Made by a program: the position numbers and the translations under genes. DNA of 64,000 bases from Acheta domesticus (lineage: Eukaryota; Arthropoda; Insecta; Orthoptera; Gryllidae), in NCBI GenBank assembly GCA_031308135.1, contig JAHLJT010008756.1:75685397-75749396 (forward strand), given 5' to 3'. The notes under the pieces are model-generated. The model ran no database searches. It was given only the letters and a program-made list of their open reading frames with translations, and was not told the origin of the DNA. Shown piece by piece: positions 1-10,619 of the stretch; the first letter of the stretch is position 1, and each line of letters opens with the position of its first letter.

Positions 1-454
1 GCTCGCCCGCCGCTCAGCGCTGCAAGCAAACGAATACACATCAGTTTGTTTTCTTTCTTCCTGTTTTTTTTCAACTTCAGGGGATGTCGATTTCGACTAT
101 CCGCGCCGGGTACCCACATTGTCCCTCATGAGGGCACACTATCTTTTTACACAAGTTACACTTGCGGGTTCACAGGTCTGTGGTCAGCAGACTCACAAGA
201 CCTAACGCGACAACACACAAGGTAGTAACTAGAGGTGGTACAGAATGGCACAGACTTTCCCGTATTAGTTTTCTATTTCCTTTGGTCTCGGCTAGCTATT
301 CAAACTTGCCACATACTCTTGCCAGGTGCCATCTATCGCCGCCCAAAGTGCTGTCATTGAATTATCAACAGCAGGTATCACTACCAAGGAGATTCATAAG
401 ATAATACATGCTGTGTGTGGTGATTGTGTTGATGTGAGCTGTTGATGTGCGTCG
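1..454. other. No gene; repeat fragment at 235-351
   Basis: No coding region is supported here. Positions 235-351 hold a dispersed repeat that recurs in the same orientation at 47467-47592; both copies end in the same 'ccatctatcgccgcccaaag' block. The rest shows nothing recognisable. Confidence 0.5.
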
Positions 455-1045
455 TTGGGCAAGTTTAGAGAGGTAGAGGTGGGAACAGCTGACTTGCATG
501 GTAACAACAGAGTTGATTGGCCTATGACAGCAACCACCAAGTTTCACAGGCAAAAAGTTGACAGACGGATTCAGGACGATCGTCCTGTCACTCTAAGAAG
601 AATCGCAAGTACAATCGGAATTTCACAAGAATGTCTGGGTCAGAGCATTGCTTTGCCTGGCTATTGGAAGATCTGTGCACGATGATGATACCAAACGACT
701 GACAGGAGTCCAAAAGGAAAAGTGAAATGTGTTCCCACAGCATGACAATGATACACATGTGACAATAGACCACATATTTGAAATGCCACCACAGCAGAAC
801 TTCAGAGACTAAATCTCACCACCATACTGCCCCCTCCATACATTTCAGATTTGGCGCCGTCTGACTTCTATTCCATACTATGAAAGAAGATCTGCAAGGA
901 CATCATTATGCTTCCGATGAAGATGAGAGGACTGTAAGACGCTGGTTGAAGAAACAGTGCCGACTTCCTCCCTGACGGTTTCAGAAAAAGTGTTCATCGT
1001 TGGCATAAATAGATCCAATTGTCTGATGATTATGTGGGAAAGTGA
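455..1045 (+). pseudogene. Decayed mariner transposase
   Basis: Remnant of a Tc1/mariner-superfamily transposase, the enzyme that cuts and pastes its element at TA sites. In shifting frames one can read RRIQDDRPVTLRRIASTIG (helix-turn-helix region, about 555-620), DLAPSDFY (about 849-872, the usual block near the third catalytic residue), ADFLPDGF and a C-terminal LSDDYVGK. Several stops and frame changes make it non-functional. The 5' end is not clear and no terminal inverted repeats could be assigned. A piggyBac-like MITE begins just downstream at 1060. The family is fairly sure; the boundaries are approximate. Confidence 0.7.
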
Positions 1046-1059
1046 CTATAGGTAATTAA

Positions 1060-1830
1060 CCTTCCTGTAGGCGCGCGGCAGCACTCCGTGCTGCCTTTGT
1101 TTTTATTGTTCTAAAATGGAGTACGGCTATTCGATATGTCAGAGGGTTTCAGTATTCTCAGTTCGCAATATTCTAAACGAAACGCGAAAATCTCCATTCC
1201 GTTGTATTTTCCCTATCAGTCGTAAAAAGTATTTGAAAATAAAAAAATCTTATTGCAGCACTCCGTGCTCTACCGCGCCCACTCTAGTAAATATTTTTAG
1301 TATTCCAAACGAACATTTTACTTATTCAGATTGTTCGTTCACATGTATTTTCGATCACTGTAAGCAAAATCAAATGTAGTGAAGTTTTTTTGGTTGATTT
1401 TTTCCTATTACTTGTAGTCTTATTTTTATTCTTCTTTGCTGAATGGCTAAAACAGACGAAGAAATCAGATATCATGAGTTACTGGAAACGGCTTGATGAA
1501 AACCAATTGATGTTTTTTTAATATTTAAGGGTAGCAACTGTTTCATTAAATTAATTTGTCTATTTAATAACAATTTTCTAGTTTTTTTTGTTTTATAGGG
1601 TTTTCTAACACAATGTGTTATTTATTATTCTATGCCTAAAACAATCCACATTTCTGTGATTTATAAATGTCTTAACATTAAAAATGTACTGAATAGTTGT
1701 GAGCTTTTATTCTTCCTTTTTCAATTAAACAATACAAGTTTTGAGGGTGCAAAATACTGTTTTCTTGAGGCAGCACACAGTACTCCTACGCGCCCACTTT
1801 TGTGAGTAAAATAGGCGCGCCCACCGAAGA
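1060..1830. mobile_element. piggyBac-like non-autonomous element
   Basis: The 771-bp block is flanked on both sides by TTAA (1056-1059 and 1831-1834), the piggyBac target duplication. The ends are imperfect inverted repeats: left CCTTCCTGTAGGCGCGC, right (reverse complement) TCTTCGGTGGGCGCGCC. A subterminal motif GCAGCACTCCGTGCT lies near the left end and again at about 1255, and a diverged inverted copy lies near 1767. No transposase is encoded, so it would need one supplied in trans. Family assignment rests on TTAA plus the ends only. Confidence 0.6.
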
Positions 1831-1939
1831 TTAAAGAACACAATCTAAGGATTATTTCTGTTTGATTTGTTAAAGTATCCCCTTCCAAACGCAAATTCCA
1901 AAGGTGGAGGCATTACTTTTCAATGTCCCCTCGTATTTT

Positions 1940-2183
1940 AGGATGCGGTTCTGCGCGTGCGGCCAGCGCCGCCGATTCCCGCGGGGAATTTCCCAGCGAT
2001 GCGCAACGCGTCGCGTGCGCCCGCCGGCCCGCGGAGACAGCGCGCGGCGCGACGAGGCGCGGCGCGGCGCTGCGCGACGGAGAGTATGCTGCGCACGCGC
2101 GCAGCGGCGCTTGTTGCCCAACGACCGCACGGCACGCGCTGGGCGGGCGGCGACGCGAGTCGCGCTCCGAGGCGGCGCCGACG
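1940..2183. promoter_or_regulatory. GC-rich CpG island
   Basis: A sharply bounded stretch of very high GC and CpG content in AT-rich surroundings. It is open in several frames on both strands, which is expected from GC content alone, so no protein is called. It contains a perfect NRF1-type palindrome at 2090-2101 and runs directly into a 158-bp tandem duplication at 2184. It could be a promoter or 5' exon; the direction is unknown. Confidence 0.4.
2090..2101. promoter_or_regulatory. NRF1/Ewg-type motif
   Basis: TGCGCACGCGCG matches the consensus YGCGCAYGCGCR at every position. NRF1 (Ewg in flies) binds such palindromes in CpG-rich promoters. CpG-rich sequence can make this by chance, so the call is tentative. 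Confidence 0.3.
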
Positions 2184-2499
2184 TTGGCGGCAGTAACGGT
2201 GCCTGCCATGGGCAGAGTCGCCTTACTCAAAAGGCTTCGGTGTAAGAGTTTTTTTGACAGTAATAATAACTCCCGGCAATTCAAAAGACTGGGAAGTGCA
2301 AGAAATTGCTTTATTTGGAACAGCCCGGTGGCAATTGAAGATTGGCGGCAGGAACGGTGACTGCCATAGGCAAAGTCGCCTTACTCAAAAGGCTTCGGGG
2401 TGATAGTTTTTTTGACAGTAATAATAACTCCCAGGCAAATCAAAAGACTGGGATGTGCAAGAAATTGCATTATTTGGAACAGCCCGGTTGCAATTCAAG
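2184..2499 (+). repeat. 158-bp tandem duplication (2 copies)
   Basis: Two adjacent copies start at 2184 and 2342. They share 'gccttactcaaaaggcttcg', 'ttttttgacagtaataataa' and 'tatttggaacagcccggt' with few mismatches. The array begins exactly where the GC island stops. Confidence 0.85.
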
Positions 2500-3000
2500 A
2501 CCAAGTAATTGCACCAAAAAAATTATTTGAAGTTCATCAACAAAGATCCAGATGTGCTCTCTGATGATTGTCGTGCCTGTTATCAATGCAGCGACATTCA
2601 GCACATTATCTCAGGCTGTAGTGTATTAAACGTTACTGAGTATAAGAACAGAGAAAAAATAGTGGGACGAATTATCCATGACCAACTTGTCAAGATCTGT
2701 GGTTAGCTCCATGCCATGATATTACACGTATATCCGCAAAAAGCTTCTTAAAAACAACAGCTATAAACTGTATTGGGGCCAAAGTGGCATTGGTGGCCAT
2801 AATACTGGCGGATCGAACAGTGCACCACAATAGACCTCACATCACACTCTGGGATACAAAGAAGAAAAAAAAGTATGGTTTGTGGACATGGCAGTCGTCG
2901 ATATTAGCAATCCTACGATAGTGTATATAGTGAACATCCAGAAGTACAAAGAATTGGCCCATATCATGAAGGAAAAGCAGAATATCCTAGAAATAAAGTC
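2500..3000 (+). pseudogene. C-terminus of an R2-type non-LTR retrotransposon
   Basis: The reading contains a CCHC knuckle (CRACYQCSDIQHIISGC, about 2560-2615) and, after a frame break, HITLWD followed by VWFVDMAVVD (about 2840-2900). This order of zinc knuckle, then a PD...D-type restriction-like endonuclease, is that of R2/R4/Dong-like elements, which use the nuclease to nick target DNA. The expected PD is degenerate (PH is read) and a stop interrupts the region near 2704. The reverse transcriptase that should lie upstream is absent; the 158-bp duplication occupies that place. The superclade is likely, the exact clade unknown. Confidence 0.55.
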
Positions 3001-3019
3001 TGTCACTGAGACCTTACAG

Positions 3020-3690
3020 AACACTAAAAACACTCGAGAAAAAGAGTGCCCCCATCAGTCTCCAGAAATCTCTTTTACTCAGTATGTGCTCGCTGGTTAG
3101 GACATTTTTGGGAATTTCTGGGTAAATACGCTACTGAATTGTACTCCTAAATACTCATTGATTTGTCGCAGATTGTAAAATTTGATAATATTGATGTGAA
3201 ATTACAAACATTAGGTTTTCATTTTCTTGAAGCATAGGACACATCACACTAGCATTTGCCTAGTTCGGCAACTCTCCTCAACTAATTGAAAACAACGGTA
3301 GCTCATTAATGAATCGCATGTTAACAAAATGTATAAGAGATATTTTTAACCAATTACAAATCTGGACGATATTGATGAAACGTTTTTGCGAATGAAGAGA
3401 ATCATCTTGCAGAAAAACTAAAAATGAAAGGGCTAAGGCCTTCACATGGAGCTACTCAGAAGCGCCGAGCCCCTTCATACACAGACACCAACCTGTGCCA
3501 GTGAGCGTGGAAAGGAAGGAAGGATTCGTAAGTGATCATGTTGCAAGCGTCTGCGGCAGTCAACGGCTAAACGTAGAGGTCTTAGCTTCCGAGTGGCAGA
3601 GTGAGACAGCTGCCATTTACAACTGTGTCCAGTAGGTGGTGGTGCAGAAGCGCGTCTGCGCTGCTACTGGCGGGAGTGTACCACTAACCC
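3020..3690. other. No gene seen
   Basis: AT-rich up to about 3420. Then a moderately GC-rich stretch (3480-3560) shares short blocks such as 'gaaaggaaggattcgt' with 50740-50760, which also lies beside a foldback element. No coding support. Confidence 0.4.
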
Positions 3691-4480
3691 CCACAGCAGC
3701 GCCACTGCGCCGTTCGTAGGAATATTTCCATTCAAACCAATGCTTTCACAGCAGCAACGCTACTCGGAAGCGCAGCTGAGTGGCTGCGTATGCAGGGTCC
3801 AAAGGCGTGAGTATCCTTCGATTGAAACATTACGTCCGTTGACATTAGATAAGTTGTGACGCTGTCATCCAATTGGGAGCCTGAACGTCACCATTGTGAC
3901 GTTTAAGCTCCCGATTTAATGTCAGCATCGCAGCTGATTAAGTGGCAACGGACTCAATGTTTTGATCGAAGTTCGGCTTAGTTTGGCGGCAGGCGCGTGA
4001 CTGTAACGTCTTCGGCGGCGGAGGAGGTGACGGAGGGCGTGGAGTATCTCCGTTAAAACCAATACTTTGCCAGCAGCAGCGCTACTCGGAAGCGCTGCCG
4101 AGCGGCTGCAAGTGAAGGGAGTCCAAAAGCGTGAGTGGTTTGATCTCAGGCGCGTGACTTGCTGACTTCAGCGACGGAGGAAGAGGCGACGGGAGGCATG
4201 GTGTATCTCTCCTTTAAAACCAACTCTTTGCCATCAGCAGCGCTACTTGGAAGCGCTGCTGAGCGGCTGCATGTGGAGGGAGTCCAGAAGCGTGAGTAGA
4301 AGGTCGCAGGCGCGTGACTTACTCTCTTCGGCGGCGGAGGAGGAGGCGACAGGGGCGAGGAGTATCTCCTTAAAACCAACGCTTTGCGAGCAGCAGCGCT
4401 ACTCGGAAGCACTGCCGAGCGGGTGCATGTGAAGGGAGACCAAAAACGTGAGTAGTTTGGTCGCAGGTGCGTTACTTACT
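3690..4480 (-). repeat. About 158-bp tandem array derived from the adjacent exon end
   Basis: Units recur with a shared CTTCGGCGGCGGAGG-like block at 4010, 4166, 4326 and 4483 (spacing 156, 160, 157). A diverged unit lies at 3690-3815. Read on the minus strand, each unit carries a copy of the last about 30 bases of the coding exon at 4480-4723 plus its splice donor. The donor GTAAGT is intact at 4479-4474 and 4322-4317. It is GCAAGT in the third unit and lost in the fourth. Confidence 0.8.
3816..3974. mobile_element. Foldback MITE
   Basis: Two arms of about 65 bp (3816-3880 and 3910-3974) are inverted copies. The core reads GGGAGC ... GCTCCC around a central 'gacgtcac'-like palindrome. The same design occurs at 50518-50697 and 54259-54424. 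No coding capacity. Confidence 0.65.
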
Positions 4481-4723
4481 GTCTTCGGCGGCGGAGGAGG
4501 AGGCGACGGAGGGCGTGGAGGAGGGCCGCACGAAGCGCAGCAGGGGCAGCAGCGGCTGCGGGGGCTGCGGCGCGGGCGGGGGCGGCAGCGGGGGCGGCGG
4601 GGGCGGCGCCGCGGCCGCCGCCCGCTCCTTGGCGCTCCCCCACGAGCGCGCGCCCGCCGCCACGGACGCCATGGAGGCCCGGCCCAGGCAGCGCAGCGGC
4701 AGCCGCTCCGGGTACACCATCCG
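4480..4723 (-). CDS. Internal coding exon, Pro-rich protein, unknown gene
   Basis: A 244-nt exon on the minus strand (81 codons plus one base) with an acceptor TGTGTGCGTGCGCAG before 4723 and a strong donor GTAAGT at 4479-4474. In phase 0 it reads RMVYPERLPLRCLGRASMA, then an Ala/Gly-rich stretch, a run of about ten prolines broken by one Leu, then PLLPLLRFVRPSSTPSVAS and an acidic end AED. Very high GC3 sets it apart from its surroundings. It resembles a low-complexity linker of a larger protein; I do not recognise the family. The next exon would lie at lower coordinates, outside the window. The GC island first exon at 13775-13801 is on the same strand and could belong to the same gene, which is inference only. 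Confidence 0.5.
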
Positions 4724-4859
4724 CTGCGCACGCACACAAGCGCGGAGCGGGTGAGATCAGTTCAGAGCCAGCCTACCAGATTTTTCAATCGCCGTCACTG
4801 GCATTTCAAATGAAGGGAATATGCTGTGATTCCACAGAAAACAAGCTTGAGAATGAAAG

Positions 4860-5330
4860 AAATGTTGCAACCCTAGAGCCGAAACACCAGCTGAAGTGGT
4901 GCAAGGTATCAGACGAAGTCACTGCAGTGCTTAAGTCCGGGAGATCCTGAGGTTCGAGTTCACACGATAGAAAGATTTTATCCGCTAGCCTGCAGTAACT
5001 CTGCTCGGGAGGGCTTAGGATTCGAGTCCAAAAGGTAAAGGATTTTCGACACTATTGTCCCAAAAATATTTCTGCCTACTTGACAGCTAGGAGTGGGGTA
5101 GAGAGATGTTGCCACATACTCGCCAGCAGACTTGTGGTCGTTTTGCATCAGATCATAACAATAGAAGTAGTACCAAGAAACAAATAGCAATGAGTGAACA
5201 ACTGTAGACGACACAAAACCTTACACACGTCGTATATACAAACAACTAAAGGCTTTTCAATATTCAGTTATTTCGCGTTGTAAGATGTATTTTTTTCTTA
5301 ATAAGCATAGGCAACTCAGCAGTGACATCA
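4860..5330 (+). repeat. SINE head fragments
   Basis: Two decayed tRNA-like promoters are visible: GGTTCGAGTTC near 4951 and GGATTCGAGTCC near 5010, each followed by the GATTTTCGAC-type block of the window's main SINE family. The bodies are degenerate. Confidence 0.5.
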
Positions 5331-5374
5331 GAATTCGAAGCCTCTGATTTGGCAACGGAACCCCCTAGATGTCA

Positions 5375-5770
5375 AATAGAAATGTTATTCGGACAATAGC
5401 TATATAGGTCGATTCCATACGGTCACCTGCTCGTCTCAGATTTCTAACGGTCGGCTGCTCTGACTGGTAGCTTTCCGTGGTTTCTTCGATCAACACAAGG
5501 CGAACACTGGTGCAATACCCTAATAATCGAGCCATGGACACAGCGCGTGGTTTCTTCCCTTTTCTATCCTCTTCCCTTTCTGACAAACACTTGCACTACA
5601 CTTACGTCGGAAGCTCAGAGCTTACTCCGACTGGGAAGTGCTTGCAAACGATGATATCTCGAAGAGGAAATTTCTCGCATGCCGTCGTGCAAGTCGGCGC
5701 TGGAACTCACCGTCCATCGGGGGAAGAACACCACCACCTCACGTGATAATAACATGCAATACATTTACGA
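5375..5770 (+). repeat. tRNA-derived SINE copy, 5' truncated
   Basis: Matches the body of the main SINE family, including the CGGTCGGCTGCTCTGA, GTTTCTTCGATCAACAC and CGAGCCATGG blocks, in the same orientation as the copy at 58327. The tRNA head is missing or decayed. Confidence 0.65.
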
Positions 5771-5860
5771 GACTAAAGAATATGGTACTTGATACGCTCG
5801 GAAATATCATTCAACAAACCAACACAAGCACGGCCAACACTTGTCGCTCATATTTTACAC

Positions 5861-6049
5861 CAGTGCTGTCAAGGTCGACGCCACGAGCGAGAGTCCGTGG
5901 CACGAGTGGCACGACAAAATCACCCCTTCACGCAGTTCGTCACCCCGCCACCAGAGACAACGCCATTCTTACTGTAAAACGGTGGGGTTACTACTTGTTT
6001 TCTTTCCCGACGCTAGTTGCGCAGAGTAGCTCGTGGCATGACACCACTG
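5861..6049 (+). mobile_element. hAT-type MITE with 8-bp target duplication
   Basis: Ends are CAGTGCTGTCAAGGTC and (reverse complement) CAGTGGTGTCATGCC. The flanks are ttttacac (5853-5860) and ttttgcac (6050-6057), an 8-bp duplication with one mismatch, as hAT transposases make. Other copies lie at 6485, 20099, 40497 and 50242. No ORF. Confidence 0.75.
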
Positions 6050-6139
6050 TTTTGCACTTATCGATTTTATGAGTGAGGAAATATTGGATCCTGGTGCGTC
6101 AACTTGTTTAGCATTGTTCTTTTAGTAGTGTTATATTCC

Positions 6140-6484
6140 GAAACGCAGATTTGATCCCTCGCTGGAATCCAGCGTCGACCTTCATGTCCAATTGCGGAGT
6201 TTCCCACTACAGTTACTACCCGTAGCGAGGCACCACCCCAGCCGCGACAAGATGCAAGCTAGGACATATGCGGTATTGTACTGCGTGCAAGCGTGTGTGC
6301 GTAAAGGGAAAGGAAGGGGCAAGGATGAAGAAAAGATCGCATGCTGTCCGTGGCTCATTTGTTAGGGTACTGCTCCTGCATTCCCCTGGTACTATTGGCG
6401 AAATCACGGAAAACCACCTGTCAGAGCAGCCTGCCTCTAAAATTCTCCTCCAGGTAGCGGATGAATTCGACCTAGCTGTGTAAC
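6140..6484 (-). repeat. SINE copy, minus orientation
   Basis: Reverse-orientation copy of the main SINE family, with blocks GTTAGGGTACTGCTCCTGCA and AATTCTCCTCCAGGTAGCG. A hAT MITE follows directly, interrupting the tRNA-like head. Confidence 0.65.
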
Positions 6485-6712
6485 TCTGTGGTGCAAGGTC
6501 TTCTACTGGAGGCAGTGGCACGCGCCGTAGCACCACGAGCTTCTCTGCGCAACTAGCGTCGGGAAAGGAAACTATTAGTAATCCCGCCGTTTTGCAATAA
6601 GGATGGCGTTGTCTCTGGTGGTGGAGTGATGAACTGCGAGGAGGGGCGATTTCGTCCGGGCACTCGTGACATGGACTACCACTCGTGGCTTCGACCTTGA
6701 CAACACTGGTGT
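6485..6712 (-). mobile_element. hAT-type MITE, second copy
   Basis: Starts CTGTGGTGCAAGGTC and ends GACCTTGACAACACTG, inverted copies of each other. It shares the internal 'cttctctgcgcaactagcgt' block with the copy at 50242. The target duplication is poorly preserved (gtgtaact / gtgtctaa). Confidence 0.65.
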
Positions 6713-7483
6713 CTAAAATCCGCCACCGCCACCACCGTGATTAGAACGCTAGGTCCCCCCGGTCCAAAGATACACTGATAAGACAACGGTGTTGCAGCCG
6801 AGATATTGCAACGTTTTCTAATTTTGAGGAGACAATAATGTAAATTTCTTAAAAATAAGAAAATTTATCACAAAATCATACTTATTTTACAAAACGTTAC
6901 CATTGAATTCCTTTGGGAAACATTATACCATAAAACATGTTCATAATAAGCATATGGTTGTACATACATTAACAAAATTGAACTTCTGTAATTTTAAAAT
7001 AATTACCCTTTTATAATCGCATATAGCTCTACTCATGATATAAAAATAACAACTATTTTTACAATTTTTACCTGTATGGCCTATCTTGGAAACGACCAAA
7101 CTGATATTCACGGGGCCTGGTACTGAAAATACTGATTTTTTTTTAGACATAATTTAGACCCTTTTTTAAATCAATATTTTCTATTATACAAGTGTTTTTA
7201 AACTTGAAACAACTAAATATTTTGGAAAATATACACCGCATGAAAACTTGTTGAAAAACTTACATTTACAAAGGAGATATCTGTGTTCAAAGGAGATATC
7301 TGAGATATCAAAGTTTAGTCGCCTCGACCTAGATGGTAAGTCCAACTGGAGGTTATCATTTAAAATTTCAATATTACCATTTGAGACATTTCTTCGGTTT
7401 GAGTCATTTGGCGCTGTAATAAACGAAATTCAATTTTTTCCAGGTAAAAGATTTTTACAATGAAGCAATTGGTTTCCTTACAG
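6713..7483. other. AT-rich, no gene seen
   Basis: AT-rich sequence with many stops. A strong donor-like GATG/gtaagt at 7334 and an acceptor-like ttttttccag ending at 7443 are present, but no frame stays open across a joined product. Confidence 0.3.
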
Positions 7484-7596
7484 ACAAAACTTACAACTAC
7501 GCAATTTCAAATGCTTGAACAAACGGAAAATATCACTCAGATTTCTAATGAAGAAATGAGCAGAAAAATTAATCAAAGAGTTTTGATGCCTAGTGG
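7484..7596 (+). CDS. Candidate internal exon, unknown protein
   Basis: A 113-nt segment bounded by a good acceptor (ggtttccttacag) and donor (GG/gtaaga). In phase 0 it is open throughout and reads TKLTTTQFQMLEQTENITQI, then a Glu/Gln-rich stretch ending VLMPSG, coiled-coil-like in composition. It ends in phase 2. No partner exon was found and no family is recognised; AT-rich DNA can produce such segments by chance. Confidence 0.25.
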
Positions 7597-8540
7597 GTAA
7601 GAAATCTGGTCCTCCACCTTTAATCCAGATTTTTCATCAGAACTAAGTAAGCCACATACAATTTGAACTCTCTCGCGTACGTTTTATTAACGTAGTTACT
7701 TTGGTATAGTTGACTGTTACGTTTTTGGACAGGTGAATTTACTGCACTATTTGAAAAAAACTTAATTTAAAACCAAAGATGAAATTGTAAAAACGTGAAT
7801 ACACTGAAAACGTACTAAGGTTGTTAATACAAAAACATGCAATTAAATACTGAAAATATGAAAACTCTGACAATCTACTCTTTCAAATAAGTTTGTTCTA
7901 AGACTATATTTATTTATTTTTTACGTCAAAAAAGTTAAAAAACTGTGTGTGACGAGCTAAGGGGAGAAGTGAATTCTATGCGCGCTTTCATAATTCTGTG
8001 ATCTATACCCTAAGCCCATATTTTAATCGAATTTTGAATACAGAAACAAAGAGCGTTTATTTTTCAAGTTTTGTTGACAAAATATTCGCTCCTATATAAT
8101 AAATCTATTTTCAAAGGAAATTAGCTATAAATATGTCCTTAACCCTCATCATGTTCTTCATGAAAGAATAATACTTTTGTCGCGACAATATGGATAACGA
8201 TAATTTGATATTTCCCACTGAAATTTAGAAGACGTGCACAAATAATGAAGTTACATTTATGTCCAGAAGCAAAAAAAGGGTCCATCTCAGCATTTTCTCA
8301 AAGGATCAGGGAAACTGGACAAAAACCTGATCGAGATGGGGGTCATCAACCCAGAAGCTGTGGTACAATAATGGGCAACATATGGCAAATATAACATATG
8401 GCAAATATAACAAATGGCAAATAATTACATTAACTATCATTAATAAAATGAACGTTACTTTCCTTTAATGCTCGGTATAGACTCGAATTGTATAGAAACA
8501 GTTATGCTGCAGGAAAGATTTTACTTGGGACCCAAACTTT
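7597..8540. other. AT-rich, no gene seen
   Basis: No coding region supported. A short open stretch near 8275-8370 reads SISAFSQRIRETGQKPDRDG and has a transposase-like flavour, but it is too short to place. Confidence 0.3.
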
Positions 8541-9390
8541 TCTATCGAATTTAATCGTTTAATGTCATGTGGCAAAGTGTTGTAGAATAATGTACATGAA
8601 TTGTATGTGAATTTTTTGTAGTGAGCTGTTGATACTGCAACCTGATGAATATGATTACTACATCGTGTATTATACTTATAGGCATCAGCGTTTGCTGAAA
8701 ATATATTCCCACCCTTAAGTAAGTCATTTTTGACAAAAACGACTGATTCATAAATCAGGAGACAAAGTAAGGTAAAATTTTTAGGTTAATAAAGAGAGAC
8801 TTACAAGAATCACGTGTGTGGGATTTGATTATTATTCGTACAATTTGGTTTTGTAATCTGAATGTCTGGGAGCTATAAGATGTGTTTCCCCAGAATATTA
8901 TGCCATATCTCAGGCGGGAATGAACATTCGCAAAATGTACACAACGAGCAGTATGAAGGCTGTCTGAATTTGAAATAATTCTGAACGCGTAGCATAATGA
9001 ACTTAATTTTGTGTTCAATTCATTTAAGTGGACATTCCACTTGAGGCTTGACTGAATTGTTAAACCTAAAAATTTTGTTACCTTAACATATGTTAAGGCA
9101 TGGTACACCGTTCATTTTCAATGGAGTACAGAATTGTTTATTTGAATTGGGAAACTGCATTGAAACAGTTTTCTTTTCAGTTACTATTAATTTGTTATTA
9201 CAGAACCAATTTAAAAACCTGATATTGTACTATTTACGGTTTCTTTATTGCAAAAAATATTCGTATCAACCGCGAAGAGAACTGTTCTTCCGTTTCGAAT
9301 CGCCAAGGACATATCGTTTACGTAGAATACGAAGAGAATATAGCCTAAAATCGATCCTTGTGGGACTCCACGTGCAATTTATAAAATAGA
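8540..9390 (-). pseudogene. Jockey-like LINE fragment (RT C-terminal part)
   Basis: On the minus strand 8755-9108 reads VTKFLGLTIQSSLKWNVHL, then LSSLCYAFRI, LRYGIIFWGN and RDSCKSLFINLKILP. This is the region after the catalytic part of Jockey-clade reverse transcriptases. The piece 8551-8751 continues it, and 9110-9390 holds a scrambled remnant of the upstream catalytic region. Frame breaks and stops make it dead. The 5' part of the element is missing. Confidence 0.75.
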
Positions 9391-9780
9391 AATTCAACAT
9401 AATGGCATTACACTTTATTTGTAAACAACCAGCGTTAAACAAAATTATTGTAACTAAATTACAAACAACATATTTACACCAACAAACGTAAAGAACGAAT
9501 TATAAATGATCACATACGGACATTATACGTATATGTTTCATATATAGTAATAAAGTGAATTAAAAAATCGTTGTTCTTACAAACTACAATCCATTGTGAT
9601 TGTTAACTGATTGAATGTTGTATTTTTAAAGTGCTTAAAACAAGCCAAAATTGAGGTCACGGCGTCAAGGTCACATGAAGAACCACGTAGTGACCAAATT
9701 AAGATAACTAGACAGAGTTAACCCAGCAGCATGTTTCCTATAGCTCCGCAGCGAAACTTCCTCTAGGGCCCACGAAAGTA
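9391..9780. other. AT-rich, no gene seen
   Basis: Nothing recognisable. Confidence 0.4.
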
Positions 9781-10280
9781 TTGACGAACCAGCTCCGCTG
9801 TTCGCACGCGCATCGCGGTCGCGGAATGCATTATACGCGCTCAGCGAGTGCCAGCCGGAATCAGCTGCTGGGGGAGCGAAAGCCAATGGGGTCAGGGCTC
9901 CTCACGCACAGCAGATGGCCCTGCGCGCGCAGCAAACATCCCACCGCACCACTACGAAGCAAATGCACTACGCGAACGGTCTTAAGAAGCTGCACGCGCC
10001 AACGGCCCTACGTAAATGTACTGCGCGAACGGTTATGGACAAAGCTGCATCTTGCAGCGAGTTCAACTAGCTACACGACTCGGGGTACTCATGACACTGC
10101 ACTACAAGACAGTGGTTACGAAGCTCGATGGCGACCTCGTACGAAGCTGCTGTTCGCGAACATGCAATCGGAACTTCACTCCGTGGACGTAACTTGTTTG
10201 TGGAAGGGTTCGTGGGAAGGAGCGCTACAGTGGAATACATACGAAGCTGATCTACTCACGGGAGTACTTACGAAGCTGTC
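9781..10280. other. Moderately GC-rich stretch with short repeats
   Basis: The motif 'tacgaagct' or close variants recurs (about 9952, 10117, 10140, 10240, 10270) with 'gcgcgaacgg'-type blocks between. The plus strand is open across 9781-10287, but the composition is repeat-like and no family is recognised, so no gene is called. It runs into the GC island at 10281. Confidence 0.35.
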
Positions 10281-10612
10281 ACGGTAGGCACTACTGGTAG
10301 AGGCGACCATCTGCGCGGGGCAGCGGCGGCGGCGGAGGCTGCTAAGGCACCGCGTTCTGCCCCCGATCCGCCGCAGGATCCGCCTGCCTTCGCCGCCGCC
10401 GCCGCCCCCGCCCCGCCCCCGCTCCGGGCCGGCGAGGCCGTCCGATCGATGGGTCGCGGTTCGGCCCCCGCAACAGGTGACGCGGGCCGTCGGGCGGGAA
10501 GGCGGATGGCGCGGGGGACCGGGGCGGGGCCGGGAGGGGCGGTGAAGGAGGCTCCCCGGCGAGGTAACCGAGTTGCCGCTGGAGAACGGGATCGGGAGCG
10601 GGTGGGCGACAC
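10272..10612 (-). other. GC island with an open minus-strand frame
   Basis: High-GC, CpG-rich block. On the minus strand one frame is open from beyond 10612 to a strong donor AGCTTC/GTAAGT (exon end 10272, phase 2). It begins SPTRSRSRSPAATRLPRR and is rich in Pro, Ala and Arg. No ATG starts this frame within the island. The plus strand is also open, with weaker donors. It may be a 5' exon or promoter island; GC content alone can explain the frame. Confidence 0.3.
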
Positions 10613-10619
10613 AATGCTC

